In this document: piece after piece, positions 23,351 to 32,793 of the stretch
How positions within the stretch are numbered: the first letter of the stretch is position 1
Layout: each line of letters starts with the position of its first letter
NCBI GenBank assembly: GCA_964615765.1
Contig: CAZTQN010000014.1
Span: 1 to 64,000, forward strand
Length of the DNA: 64,000 nucleotides
Source: CAZTQN01 sp964615765
GTDB lineage: Bacteria; Planctomycetota; Phycisphaerae; Phycisphaerales; UBA1924
Direction of reading: 5' to 3'
Notes under the pieces: model-generated
What the model saw: the letters and a program-made list of their open reading frames with translations, nothing else
Told to the model about the DNA's origin: nothing
Database searches by the model: none
Translations under genes and position numbers: made by a program

Positions 23351-23809
23351 TCACTCTGCGTCGGGTTGGTTGAACCAGACGAGTACTGGCGGCACGATGT
23401 ACAGGGCCAGCACGATGATGCTGAGCCAACCCATGCGCAGGATCGTCACCCAGCCGCTCCCGCCGTCGGGCCGGGTCCACTTGAGGGCGCCATAGATTGG
23501 CATGAGGGCGACCGCGAGCGCAAGCAGCGCCAGCGGGACCATCAGCCAGAACGACCATCCCCACCATGAATTCCCAGCCGCCCAAGGTGCGAGGAGGTAT
23601 CCCAGGTGGATCGCGAGGATGCCCGCGAACGTGAGTCCGAACGCTCGCCAAGGACGGGAATCGGCGGGACGGTTGCCCACGGTCACGATCATTCCTGTCA
23701 CCAGCGCCATCACCACGGACCACGCCGCCGTGACGAAGAGATATGCGGTGGTGCTACTTCGAGATGGCGTCAGCGCGGCGTGCTGGAGGAGAACGTTGAA
23801 CAGGTTCAT
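23351..23809 (-). CDS. Small integral membrane protein, four predicted helices
   Basis: 152 residues, almost wholly hydrophobic, with about four membrane-spanning stretches (AYLFVTAAWSVVMALVTGMIV; AFGLTFAGILAIHLGYLL; FWLMVPLALLALAVALM; ILRMGWLSIIVLALYIVPPV). No family recognised. It is in the middle of a three-gene minus-strand group with the genes at 23885 and 22370. Confidence 0.7.
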   Translation of the reverse strand: MNLFNVLLQHAALTPSRSSTTAYLFVTAAWSVVMALVTGMIVTVGNRPADSRPWRAFGLTFAGILAIHLGYLLAPWAAGNSWWGWSFWLMVPLALLALAVALMPIYGALKWTRPDGGSGWVTILRMGWLSIIVLALYIVPPVLVWFNQPDAE

Positions 23810-23884
23810 GAAAACACCTCAAGTGTGCCGCGAACTGATCGCGCACCCGGCCGCGAGACCATGCACGTCCGAACGGGCACGGGT

Positions 23885-24256
23885 TCAACCAGACGCATCC
23901 GGAGCATCTCGACCGAGGGTCTGGAGAAATGCGTCACGCTGACGGGCCATATCCGTGCCTTCGCCGCCGCTGCTCGCCATGGCTGGGTAGTAGTTCGCCC
24001 AGTTGAACGCCTGGGACCACGCAGCAGTTGCACCGGTCAGGTCACGCGCTTTCTGCAGCCGCAACATCCGGTGTCGATACACCGATGCGATGACCAGCGC
24101 GTACTCCTGGGCTTGCACGACCTGTCTCACGAATACCTCCATGTCCTTGAGGCGGTCGTTCAATTCGAGTCGGCAGGCCTCGCGATACCAATCAAGGCCC
24201 ATCAGGTGCGAGGCATTTGCGGGGTCGTGAATGAGCGTGAAGCTGTGGTTGTTCAT
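23885..24256 (-). CDS. Hypothetical helical protein
   Basis: 123 residues from ATG 24256, which has GAGAGG just upstream; the frame runs further 5' but codes for Arg-rich, non-conserved sequence. It is mostly helical (LMGLDWYREACRLELNDRL; VFVRQVVQAQEYALVIASVY) with several Trp near the end. No family recognised. It is first of the three-gene minus-strand group and divergent from the membrane gene at 24511. Confidence 0.6.
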   Translation of the reverse strand: MNNHSFTLIHDPANASHLMGLDWYREACRLELNDRLKDMEVFVRQVVQAQEYALVIASVYRHRMLRLQKARDLTGATAAWSQAFNWANYYPAMASSGGEGTDMARQRDAFLQTLGRDAPDASG

Positions 24257-24510
24257 GGGGCCTCTCGAAGCGGCTGCAAACGCGCCGCCTTGCCGCTGTG
24301 CACATGCATTCACTCCAAAGGGCGGCCGCGACCTTGGAAATGCGTAAAAAGTCTTTGTGCCGCGCGTTTTCCCTGGCCCCAAATGCCCCGTTCGTGCGCG
24401 CCGTCGAACTCCCGCCCTTCCGCACCGGTTGACGATGCTGGCGCTTTGAGCGCGCACCTCCGAGCGTTCACCAAGCTTCGGTACACTTTGTCACGAACGA
24501 ATCCCTACCC

Positions 24511-25236
24511 ATGCCCATTGAGCGAGTCTCACGACCCATCACTCCCGCCGAGCTGGACCGGTTCAACGAGCCTGTCCGCCTTCCCGTTCCGCGCGGGCTC
24601 GCGGCGATCTCGCTCGTCGCTCGTGGCGGATGCCTCCTGGTTTGCCTCGGCATCGGCGTTGGCTGCTTCTTCGCGCTCGACGCATTCGCGACGCCGGCAC
24701 GCATCGTCTTGGCGGTCCTCGCCATCGCGCTCATTGCCATCGGCGTCCGCGTCGCTTGGCCGCTGCCTTCCATCCTCAGCGCCGCCATCAGCGGCCGCGA
24801 GCGTGCCGTGCCATACTCCCGGGTGAGCCCGGCAGCCACGATCGAGACCTGGCGCATCCCTTCCCGCCGGATCTTTGCGACCGACTATTCTGACGACACC
24901 CTCAGCTGGCTCATCGAGACAGACGACGGCCAGTTCCTGCTCGTGTTCGGCGAAGAGTCACTCGTGCAAGGCGGACCACGCTCGGTCCCCGGCATCATCA
25001 CGCTCGCAACCATCGACGGGCGCGTTGTGCAGGGTCCTGAACTCGCGGGCGCGCCCGTGCCATACATCGGGATGTCGGAGACGACCGAAGCAGCGCTCAG
25101 CCACCCCTTCGTCACCGGGCTGGAAATGCTCGCCCCTGCCCAGGTCGGTCGACTCATGCCGCTGCTGGAGGCCGACACGAGACGGTGGGAATCGGCGCCC
25201 ATCAGCGCCGGTCAAGAAGCCCGCCCACCGACGTGA
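24511..25236 (+). CDS. Hypothetical membrane protein
   Basis: 241 residues. Two adjacent membrane helices (about 37-55 and 62-82) follow a short cytoplasmic N-terminus. Residues about 100-240 are a soluble beta-rich domain (SWLIETDDGQFLLVFGEESL, then PGIITLATIDGRVV). No family recognised. A TACACT hexamer lies 24 bases before the ATG. It stands alone between divergent and convergent neighbours. Confidence 0.7.
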   Translation: MPIERVSRPITPAELDRFNEPVRLPVPRGLAAISLVARGGCLLVCLGIGVGCFFALDAFATPARIVLAVLAIALIAIGVRVAWPLPSILSAAISGRERAVPYSRVSPAATIETWRIPSRRIFATDYSDDTLSWLIETDDGQFLLVFGEESLVQGGPRSVPGIITLATIDGRVVQGPELAGAPVPYIGMSETTEAALSHPFVTGLEMLAPAQVGRLMPLLEADTRRWESAPISAGQEARPPT

Positions 25237-25304
25237 TAGCGCCCGACCGCTTCCGATCGCCTGCTCAACCCGTCGCGCGCGCAAGAGTCGGCATCTACAT
25301 TCAC

Positions 25305-25377
25305 GCCACGCCTTGCGCACCACTTGCACACGGGCCGACACAAGCGAGCGTCTGCCCACGTCATTCCCGGTGATCGT
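25305..25377. repeat. Dispersed repeat R1, copy A
   Basis: About 73 bases that align along their length with 40187-40261. Shared blocks are GCCACGCCTTGC, CACTTGCACA, AGCGAGCGTC and GTCATTCCC. The copy overlaps the last 17 bases of the glucosidase gene on the minus strand. Both copies contain repeated TTGCAC hexamers. The function is unknown. Confidence 0.75.
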
Positions 25378-28186
25378 CCCGCCGTTGGCCCTGGCCACCC
25401 ATCATCAGGTTGATCAGCGACGTCCACCCGGTCTGATGGCTGGCGCCCAGTCCCCGCCCGGTGTCGGCGTGGAAGTGTTCGTGCAGGTACACGAGATCCT
25501 TCCAGTGCGGGTCGGTCGCGAACCGCTCCTCGTTGCCATGGCACGGCCGGCGGCCCGAGGCGTCGGGCACGAACAGCCGGCAAAGCCTGGCCCGGATCTC
25601 CGCCGCCGCTTCCGCAAGCGTCGCGCGTCCGCTGGTCGACGCACGCGACGCGACCGTCAGCGAGTCGCCGTAGAAGTGGTGATACCGCTCGAGCGCTTCC
25701 ACCAGCAGGAAGTTCAACGGCATCCAGATCGGCCCGCGCCAGTTCGAGTTGCCGCCGAACAGCGCGCTGGTGGACTCGCCTGGCACGTAGTCCACACGGT
25801 GCTCCTGCCCCGCGTAGTGGAACACATACGGCTGGTCCTGATGGAACCTCGAGACCGAGCGCACGCCGAAGGGCGAGAGGAACTCGAACTCGTCCATCAG
25901 CCGCTCGACCACGCGGACAAGCCGTTCACGTGTCGGGATCGCCAGCAGCCGATGCCCGGCCCCCGCCTGCCCTGTCCCCCCACTCCCCCCCGTCCCCCCC
26001 GTCCCCTCCGGCCCCGCCTGAGCGCAGATGCACGTCTGGAACCAAGGCAGGTCGCGCCGGTGATTCAAGAACCAGTTCATCCGGCGCTTGAAGTCCGGCA
26101 GCCGATCGATCAGCCCGTCCTCCAGCACCTCCACCGCCAAGAGCGGCACCATCCCCACCAGCGAACGCACCCGTAGCGGCACGGCGTGCCCGCCCATCTC
26201 CGGCAGGCGGATCTGGTCGTAGTAGAACCCATCCGCCTCGTCCCACAGGCCCGTGCCGCCCAGCGTGTTGATCGAGTCGGTGATCGCGATGAAGTGCTCG
26301 AAGAACTTCGTCGCCATGTCCTCGTACGCCGGGTCCGGTTGCCCACCTTCGTTCGCGGCCAGCTCAAGCGCGATCGACAGCATCGTGCCGCAGTAGAACG
26401 CCATCCACGCCGTGCCGTCGGCCTGCTCCAGGTGTCCGCCCGTGGGCAGCGGACGCGAGCGGTCGAACACGCCGATGTTGTCCAGGCCCAAAAAGCCGCC
26501 GGAGAACAGGTTCTTGCCGGACGGATCCTTCCGGTTGACCCACCACGTGAAGTTGATCAGCAGCTTCTGGAAGCAGCGGGCCAGGAAGTCGCGGTCGCGG
26601 TGCCCGCGAGCGCCGGTCATCTTGTACACCCGCCAGCACGCCCACGCGTGCACCGGCGGGTTGACATCGGAAAACGCGAACTCATACGCCGGGATCTGCC
26701 CCGACGGGTGCATGTACCACTCGCGGAGCATGAGCACCAGCTGGTCCTTGGCGAACCGTGGGTCCAGCTGCGCCATCGGCAGCATCTGAAACGCCAGGTC
26801 CCACGCCGCGTACCACGGGTACTCCCACTTGTCCGGCATCGAGATCACGTCGCGGTTGTTCAGGTGCCGCCACTCGGCGTTGCGCCCGTGCTTCCGAGAC
26901 TCGGGGGGGGTCGGCTGTCCCGGGTCGCCGTCCAGCCACGGTCCGATGTCATAGTGGTAGAACTGCTTGCTCCACAACAGCCCGGCCGCCGACTGGCGCG
27001 CGACCAGCCGCTCCTGGTCCTTCAGCCGCCCGTGCCCCTTCGCGTCATAGAACTCGTCCGCCTCCGCCACGCGTTCCGCGAACACACGGTCGAACGTGTT
27101 GTCAAACGGGCGTGCCGGACGAGCATCTGTCCGAGTCAGCCGCAGCCGCAGCGTGACCGCACCGCCCGCCGGAACATTCAGTGTGTACCACGCCGCGGCC
27201 TTGGTACCGACGCGGTCCGGATTGACCGCTTCGCTCCGCCCATGCACCACCCGTTCATGGAACCCGTCCTTGACGAACGGTGACGCGTTCGGCGATCCCC
27301 ACAGCCGCCGCGAGTTGCTCTCGTTGTCCGTGAACAACAGCTCCGGCACCCGCCCGTCCGGCCCTTTCTCGACGCTCAGTCGGTACGCACCAAGCGCGGC
27401 ATCCCGGGTCACGATCGAATCGGGCCCCTCCGCCCGGAGCTCCGGCCGCGGCTTGTCCTGCTCCCCCCACGACCACGTGTTGGTGAACCACAGTGTCGGC
27501 AGCGCGTGCAGCACGCACGCATCCGGCCCGCGGTTGTGCACGACAACGCGGATCAGAACGTCCTCCGGCGATGCCTTGGCGTACTCCACGTCAACGTCGA
27601 AGTACCTCGACCCGTCGAACACGCCCGTGTCCGAGAGTTCGAACTCCGCTTGATCACGCCCGCGACGACGATTCTCTTCCACAAGCCGCGCGTACGGAAA
27701 CTCCGCCTGCGGGTACTTGTACAGCCCCTTGAGATACGAGCCCGTCGGCGTGGCGTCGAGGTAGAAGTAATGCTCCTTCACGTCCTCGCCGTGGTTGCCC
27801 TCCGGGCCGGTGAGCCCGAAGAGCCGCTCCTTGAGAATCGGGTCGCGACCGTTCCAGAGCGCCAGCGCGAAGTTCAGCCGCCCGTCGTCATCACAGATCC
27901 CCATCAGCCCGTCTTCGCCCCAGCGGTACACGCGGCTACGCGCGTGGTCATGCGGGAACGAGTTCCAGCAGTCTCCGTCCGGCGAATAGTCCTCTCGCAC
28001 CGTGCCCCATTGCCGCTCCGACAAATACGGCCCCCATCGCCGCCACGCCTTCTCTCCCGAGTCCGCCTCCGCCAGACGTCGCACCTCAGCCGGAACAGTC
28101 TGCGCCGGCACAGCGCCCGGCGTGGTCCCCTTCGGTGGCGTCGCGGACGCGGGCGAGCGGCGATCAGCGGGGGTGTTCCTCGTCAT
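25361..28186 (-). CDS. GH63/MGH1-like glycoside hydrolase (putative glucosidase)
   Basis: 941 residues. The N-terminal part (to about 380) is a beta-sandwich region beginning WGPYLSERQWGTVREDYS, and the rest is an (alpha/alpha)6 barrel of the mannosylglycerate-hydrolase/GH63 type (NPPVHAWACWRVYK; FGGNSNWRGPIWMPLNFLL). Members release glucose or related sugars from small glycosides; no signal peptide is seen, so it is likely cytoplasmic. A Gly/Thr/Ser-rich insert (TGGTGGSGGTG) near residue 730, coded by a run of G tracts, interrupts the catalytic barrel. It is last of five minus-strand genes, 28 bases after the VOC gene. Confidence 0.85.
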   Translation of the reverse strand: MTRNTPADRRSPASATPPKGTTPGAVPAQTVPAEVRRLAEADSGEKAWRRWGPYLSERQWGTVREDYSPDGDCWNSFPHDHARSRVYRWGEDGLMGICDDDGRLNFALALWNGRDPILKERLFGLTGPEGNHGEDVKEHYFYLDATPTGSYLKGLYKYPQAEFPYARLVEENRRRGRDQAEFELSDTGVFDGSRYFDVDVEYAKASPEDVLIRVVVHNRGPDACVLHALPTLWFTNTWSWGEQDKPRPELRAEGPDSIVTRDAALGAYRLSVEKGPDGRVPELLFTDNESNSRRLWGSPNASPFVKDGFHERVVHGRSEAVNPDRVGTKAAAWYTLNVPAGGAVTLRLRLTRTDARPARPFDNTFDRVFAERVAEADEFYDAKGHGRLKDQERLVARQSAAGLLWSKQFYHYDIGPWLDGDPGQPTPPESRKHGRNAEWRHLNNRDVISMPDKWEYPWYAAWDLAFQMLPMAQLDPRFAKDQLVLMLREWYMHPSGQIPAYEFAFSDVNPPVHAWACWRVYKMTGARGHRDRDFLARCFQKLLINFTWWVNRKDPSGKNLFSGGFLGLDNIGVFDRSRPLPTGGHLEQADGTAWMAFYCGTMLSIALELAANEGGQPDPAYEDMATKFFEHFIAITDSINTLGGTGLWDEADGFYYDQIRLPEMGGHAVPLRVRSLVGMVPLLAVEVLEDGLIDRLPDFKRRMNWFLNHRRDLPWFQTCICAQAGPEGTGGTGGSGGTGQAGAGHRLLAIPTRERLVRVVERLMDEFEFLSPFGVRSVSRFHQDQPYVFHYAGQEHRVDYVPGESTSALFGGNSNWRGPIWMPLNFLLVEALERYHHFYGDSLTVASRASTSGRATLAEAAAEIRARLCRLFVPDASGRRPCHGNEERFATDPHWKDLVYLHEHFHADTGRGLGASHQTGWTSLINLMMGGQGQRRDDHRE

Positions 28187-28214
28187 GGTTTTGCTCGCAG
28201 TTCTTTCTGGTGGG

Positions 28215-29276
28215 TCAGCGTGCCTGTGTGAACATCACGGCGTGCCCGTCCGGGTCACGAGCGATCAGCGACATCCCCGTTCCCGCGTCGACCACGCCCG
28301 GCGAAACCTGCGTCACCCGAGCGTCCCGCAGCACGCCCCGGAGCGCTTCCACGCCGCCCGTCCGCATGTCTGTCCGAAACGTCCACAGATCGTTGAGCTG
28401 CGCGTCCCGCGGCGCCGGTCGGCCGTCGCGCGGAGTGAGATACTCCAGCAGTTCGACGCCCGGCCCTGACTTCGCCCGCAGCGCGGTGATCCGCAGCCGC
28501 GCCCCGAACACGTTGTTCAGATGCTCCTGCTCGGTTCCGAAGTTCTCGCTCTCGCCCGCCACACGCAGGCCGAGCACGTCGCGATAGAAGCCCAGGCTCT
28601 TGTCGGTGTCGCTTACGACAATCGCTGTATGATCGATCCCCAGGAACAACCCGCCGTCCTCGCGCGGCGTCTGCCATCGCGCCTCGCCCTTGCCGGGCGG
28701 GAACTGGATGATCTCCAACGCGTGCCCGTCCGGGTCCTTGAAGTAGAACGCCCGGATCCCCGCGGCCGCAGGGATCGACTCCGGGAGCGTCTGCGGCCCC
28801 GTCGACGCGTGCCGGACGCGATGCAGCCGCAAGTGCTTGTACGCACGGTCCATATCGCTCACCACGATCGCGATGTGCTGAAACCATTCGTCGTTCGAAC
28901 GCGAGCCGATCGGCACAGGCCGACCCTCCGGCGCCAGAAACTCAACCAGCCGCACGCGCTCCTGTCCGAGCGCCAGAGTCGCCACGCGCGTCCGGGCCCC
29001 GAAGACGCCCGTCAGCCGCTCGACCTCGGGCCCGGCCTGCTCCTGCTCTTCCATCTTCTGGAAAGACAAGACCGACGTGTAGAACTCCACCGCCCGATCA
29101 AGATCTGATACCGTGATCGTCACGCCCTCGACCGCCTCGACCGGTGCACCCAGCGTCGCGGCGACCGACCGCGCCGCCACCAGTTGCTTCGGAGCAGCCT
29201 CCGCCGCCGGCCACTGCAGGCTCGCGCAGCAGACGAAACCAACGGCTACGCCTATGAACGCACGAATCCGGCTCAC
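28215..29276 (-). CDS. Secreted protein with two VOC (glyoxalase/dioxygenase-fold) domains
   Basis: 353 residues from GTG 29276, which overlaps the stop of the GMC gene (GTGA). A signal peptide (about 1-27, AFIGVAVGFVCCASLQW) is followed by two vicinal-oxygen-chelate domains, about 48-175 and 195-350. Each has the paired pattern ITVSDLDRAVEFYTSVL or HTAIVVSDTDKSLGFYRDVL and ends in FKDPDGHALEIIQ or ARDPDGHAVMFTQ. The metal ligands (His/Glu) appear present in the second domain. The substrate is unknown; the operon context suggests handling of an oxidised sugar or polyol. Confidence 0.87.
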   Translation of the reverse strand: MSRIRAFIGVAVGFVCCASLQWPAAEAAPKQLVAARSVAATLGAPVEAVEGVTITVSDLDRAVEFYTSVLSFQKMEEQEQAGPEVERLTGVFGARTRVATLALGQERVRLVEFLAPEGRPVPIGSRSNDEWFQHIAIVVSDMDRAYKHLRLHRVRHASTGPQTLPESIPAAAGIRAFYFKDPDGHALEIIQFPPGKGEARWQTPREDGGLFLGIDHTAIVVSDTDKSLGFYRDVLGLRVAGESENFGTEQEHLNNVFGARLRITALRAKSGPGVELLEYLTPRDGRPAPRDAQLNDLWTFRTDMRTGGVEALRGVLRDARVTQVSPGVVDAGTGMSLIARDPDGHAVMFTQAR

Positions 29277-30850
29277 GCGTGCACGCTCGCTCTCTCCGCT
29301 GGGGTTGCTGACACGCCCAGCCGCTCCAGCACCCGCTCCGCGACCCGCAGGGCATTGGCCATGATCGTCAGCGACGGATTGACCGCCCCGCAGCTCGGGA
29401 AGAACGACGCGTCCGCAACATACAGGTTGTCGAGGTCGTGCGCCTTGCAATCGATATCGAGAACGCTCTGCTCCCGATCACTCCCGAAGCGCAGCGTCCC
29501 GTTCTGATGGCTCACGCCGTTCACGCCCAGGCGCTTGCCGAAGCACACCGGCTTGGCCCGTCCGTGCCGCGCCTGCGCCAACGTCAGGATGCGCACCAGC
29601 TCACGCTCAAGGCGCTGGTACGCCTCGGTGTTGTTGTGCGTGTACGACACCCGGATCGCGCCGTCGTCGCGGAGCGTGATCCGATTGTCCACGCTGGGAA
29701 GATCTTCCGCGGTCAGGAAGAAGTCGATCGTGCGCCGCTTGATGTCCTCGATCGGCACGCCCGGCAGCGCATCACCACGCAGCCACTCCAGCGTTCCCGT
29801 ATCCGGCTTGCCCATCAGCTGGATCAGTCCGAGCGGGTGCGCCGACTCCGGCCCGCGGTGATAGAAGTCGCTCATCGCAAAGTGCTTCTGGAACGCCGAC
29901 GGGTTCGGCTCCTCCGTCACCGCGATCAGACAGCCGTTCTGGTGGCACATGTAGTTCCGCCCCACCAATCCCGACGAGTTCGCCAGCCCGCGCGGGTGCC
30001 GGTCATCGGCGGACCTCAGCAGCAGCGCGGCGGAGTTGATCGCCCCCGCCGCGAGCACCACGATGTCCCCCCGGTATGTCAGCCGCTCGCCGTCGCGCCG
30101 CACCTGCACACCCTGCACGCTCCGGCCCGTGCAATCGGCTGTGAGCCGCTCCACGTACGCGCGCGTCAGCAGCGTAACACCCGCGCTTTCCAGCGCCGGT
30201 CGTACCCCGCACACGTGCGCGTCCGACTTCACCTCCGTCAGGTCGGGGTACCCATCGAACGTGCTGAAGCGATACGGCGGGGCGCCGCGCTCGCCGGGGT
30301 TCAACCGCACGCCCAGCGGCGCTGGGAAGGGGCGGTACCCGAGCGCCTTCAAGTCGTCATAGAGCTCGCGAATGCGCGGCTCGGGATCCAAAGCCGGTCG
30401 CGGGAACGGTTCCCCGGCTGGCGGTTCGCACGGGTCGCTCCCACGATCGCCGTGCACGCTGTACATCCGCTCCGCCCGCGTGTAGTACGGCTCAAGATCC
30501 TCGTAGCCGATCGGCCACACCGGCGATACGCCGCCGAAATGCTCCACGCGCTGAAAGTCGCTCGGCCGCATCCGCAGCAGCGCCGCGCCGTACACCTTCG
30601 TGTTCCCGCCCACCCAGTAGTGCGTGTACGGCTCGAACGCTTGATCGTCCTTGTCGTACCACAACTCTTTCGCGAGGTACCGCTTGTCCGCGAACACGGC
30701 CTTCTCGTCCCAGTTCTCACGCTCCCGCGGAAGGAAGTCCCCCCGCTCCAGCACAAGCACCCGCTTGCCCGACCCTGCCAACGCCCGCGCCATCGTCCCG
30801 CCGCCCGCGCCCGTGCCGATGATGATCACGTCATACCGCTGAGTGTTCAT
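29273..30850 (-). CDS. GMC-family FAD-dependent oxidoreductase
   Basis: 525 residues from ATG 30850. The N-terminal ADP-binding motif is VIIIGTGAGGGTMARAL (near residue 8), and FAD-contact segments KVYGAALLRMRPSDFQ and ADASFFPSCGAVNPSLTIM are typical. The C-terminal active-site pair (His in GVSHQNGTLRFG and Asn in AVNPSLT) is present. The family oxidises alcohols or sugars; here it sits between an MIP channel and a VOC protein. There is no signal peptide or Tat motif. Starts at 30871 and 30850 are both possible. Confidence 0.9.
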   Translation of the reverse strand: MNTQRYDVIIIGTGAGGGTMARALAGSGKRVLVLERGDFLPRERENWDEKAVFADKRYLAKELWYDKDDQAFEPYTHYWVGGNTKVYGAALLRMRPSDFQRVEHFGGVSPVWPIGYEDLEPYYTRAERMYSVHGDRGSDPCEPPAGEPFPRPALDPEPRIRELYDDLKALGYRPFPAPLGVRLNPGERGAPPYRFSTFDGYPDLTEVKSDAHVCGVRPALESAGVTLLTRAYVERLTADCTGRSVQGVQVRRDGERLTYRGDIVVLAAGAINSAALLLRSADDRHPRGLANSSGLVGRNYMCHQNGCLIAVTEEPNPSAFQKHFAMSDFYHRGPESAHPLGLIQLMGKPDTGTLEWLRGDALPGVPIEDIKRRTIDFFLTAEDLPSVDNRITLRDDGAIRVSYTHNNTEAYQRLERELVRILTLAQARHGRAKPVCFGKRLGVNGVSHQNGTLRFGSDREQSVLDIDCKAHDLDNLYVADASFFPSCGAVNPSLTIMANALRVAERVLERLGVSATPAERASVHA

Positions 30851-30881
30851 GGCCTCGTCCTCGCCCGCCATCCCCGACGGT

Positions 30882-31679
30882 TCAATGCCCCGGCCGCCTC
30901 ATCCGCTCGATGCGGCACTCGAAGATGCACGGCTGGTCGCGCGGATGCTGCATCTTGCAGCAGTGCACGCTGTTCGAGCCGAACACGCTCACGTGCACCG
31001 CCGCCGCCCCGAACATCCCCAGCGGCGGCGCGATGAAATACACCCATAAACCCCGGAACTCGCGCGCATGCACCGCCGACGCCAGCGTCCGCGCCGGGTT
31101 CATGCTCATCCCGGAGATCGGCGCCTCGACCGTGATATACACCGCCACCAGCGCCCCCGCGAACAAGCCGGTGTACGGAGCCGTCGCCGCGTGGTTGGTC
31201 GAGTACAAGACCATGCTCATCATCCCGAACACGATGAGCAGTTCCGCCAGGAGCGCCCCAGCCGCGCCGAAGCGCCCGGGCACCGTCGCCGCGCACCGCA
31301 CGGATTCGTGCATCACGCGCTTGCCCAGCAGGGCTCTTGCCACCCCCACTCCCGTGAAGCCGCCGCCGAACTGCGCGACGATGTAGCCCAACGCGTCCGC
31401 AGCTCGAACTTTGCCGAGCAGGAAATAGGTCAGCGTCGTGGCCGGGTTCATGTGCGCGCCCGACCGCTGGCCCCATGGCGAATAGATCAGCGCGATCGCC
31501 GTCAGCCCCATCAGCACGCCCATGATCGCGCGCCGAACCACCAGCCGCGGGATCTTCGCGCTTACGGGCGATGCCGGATGATGAAGCACGACGACCCCGG
31601 CGCACGCCGCGAGCATGAACGTGCCCAGCAGCGTCGCCTCGATCGCGTACTCGACCGGGTGCAGATTCTCGAGAATCAC
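30882..31679 (-). CDS. MIP-family channel (aquaporin/glycerol-facilitator type)
   Basis: 265 residues with six membrane helices and both pore motifs, HMNPATT (N78) and SMNPARTLAS (N194), the second followed by the filter Arg. This passively conducts water and/or small polyols. The C-terminal tail (about 235-265) is unusual: CCKMQHPRDQPCIFECRIERM, with four Cys and several basic residues, which could bind a metal. It lies between the SDR and GMC genes, so a small polyol or sugar alcohol is the more likely cargo. Confidence 0.9.
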   Translation of the reverse strand: MILENLHPVEYAIEATLLGTFMLAACAGVVVLHHPASPVSAKIPRLVVRRAIMGVLMGLTAIALIYSPWGQRSGAHMNPATTLTYFLLGKVRAADALGYIVAQFGGGFTGVGVARALLGKRVMHESVRCAATVPGRFGAAGALLAELLIVFGMMSMVLYSTNHAATAPYTGLFAGALVAVYITVEAPISGMSMNPARTLASAVHAREFRGLWVYFIAPPLGMFGAAAVHVSVFGSNSVHCCKMQHPRDQPCIFECRIERMRRPGH

Positions 31680-31692
31680 GCCGGAACACCCC

Positions 31693-32598
31693 TCAACCGC
31701 CCGCCTCGAAACCGGGGTACAGCGTCATGCCCCCGTCGACGAACATGCTCGCGCCCGTGATGTAGTCCGCCTCGTCCGAAGCCAGCCACGCCGCCAGGCG
31801 GGCGATGTCCTCCGGCTCCCCGATCCGCTTGTACGGGATGAGTTTGAGCAGCTCGGCATACGCCTCGGGCGTTTCCCACGCCGTCCGGTTGATCGGCGTG
31901 CGCACCGCCCCGGGGCAGATCGAGTTCACGCGGATCCGCCACGGCGCGACCTCCTGCGCGATCGACTTCATCATCAACATCACCCCGCCCTTGCTGGCGG
32001 CATAGTTCACGTGGCCCGCCCACGGGATCACCTCGTGCACGCTCGACACGCAGATGATCTTCCCCGCCGAGCAGGAAACCTCCGGCCGCACCCCGCGCCG
32101 CTTGAACTCACGCACCGCCTCGCGCGCACACAGGAACTGGCCCGTCAGATTCACATCGATCACGCGGCGCCACTGCGCCAGCGTCATGTTCTCGAGGGCC
32201 GCGTCCTGCTGCAGCCCGGCGTTGTTCACCAGGATGTCCACCGTCCCGAACCGCGCGATCGCCTGCTCGAACATCGAGCGGACCTGCCCCTCGTCCGAGA
32301 CGTCACCCCGGATCGCCACCGCCTGCCCGCGGTGCGCACACCCGCAGTTCGTCGCCGCGGCCACCGCCTCGCCGGCCTGCTCATCGGATCCGACATAGTT
32401 GATGATCACGTTGGCGCCCGCCGCGCACAGCCCCGCAGCGATCGCTTTCCCGATCCCCGACGACGCGCCGGTCACGATCGCCGTCTGCCCACGCAGAATC
32501 GGCCGCGCCTCGCACGCGGGCATCGCGACCGCAGGCAACTCCCGCGCGGTGAGATCACGGACGAGCTTGCTGCTCATCGGGGGACCGACACTGCTCAT
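31693..32598 (-). CDS. Short-chain dehydrogenase/reductase (glucose 1-dehydrogenase-like)
   Basis: 301 residues. NAD(P)-binding motif TGASSGIG (43-50), NNAG (125-128), catalytic Ser185/186, Tyr199 and Lys203 (YAASK), and the C-terminal FVDGGMTLYPGF give a classical SDR. PG.VRTPIN and the glucose-dehydrogenase-like C-terminus suggest a sugar substrate. It has an N-terminal extension of about 35 residues compared with most SDRs. It is first of the five-gene minus-strand group SDR-MIP-GMC-VOC-GH63. Confidence 0.9.
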   Translation of the reverse strand: MSSVGPPMSSKLVRDLTARELPAVAMPACEARPILRGQTAIVTGASSGIGKAIAAGLCAAGANVIINYVGSDEQAGEAVAAATNCGCAHRGQAVAIRGDVSDEGQVRSMFEQAIARFGTVDILVNNAGLQQDAALENMTLAQWRRVIDVNLTGQFLCAREAVREFKRRGVRPEVSCSAGKIICVSSVHEVIPWAGHVNYAASKGGVMLMMKSIAQEVAPWRIRVNSICPGAVRTPINRTAWETPEAYAELLKLIPYKRIGEPEDIARLAAWLASDEADYITGASMFVDGGMTLYPGFEAGG

Positions 32599-32644
32599 TC
32601 ATGGACTCCGGGGCCTCAAGACACTCCAGTCAGTGCCTCTGATG

Positions 32645-32662
32645 CCGGAGTAATCGCTCCGG
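32645..32662. promoter_or_regulatory. Candidate operator upstream of the SDR operon
   Basis: A perfect inverted repeat, CCGGAG-TAATCG-CTCCGG, lies 47-64 bases upstream of the SDR start. The position suits a repressor or activator site. No regulator gene is adjacent. Confidence 0.35.
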
Positions 32663-32793
32663 TTTCCACCAGGTTCCGGAACCCGACCAGACTCCGAATC
32701 GAGCATCTGCTCCCATGCCCCATCGCCTCACCGCGCAACCCCAGCCGCCTCCACTGACCGAACAAAGCCCCGCGACTCCGCAACTCCGTATAC

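Noticed and set aside
23606..24826. Long plus-strand frame across the small minus-strand genes
   Set aside because: It spans two gene starts and the divergent promoter region; its product is Arg/Ser/Pro-rich, typical of a shadow frame.
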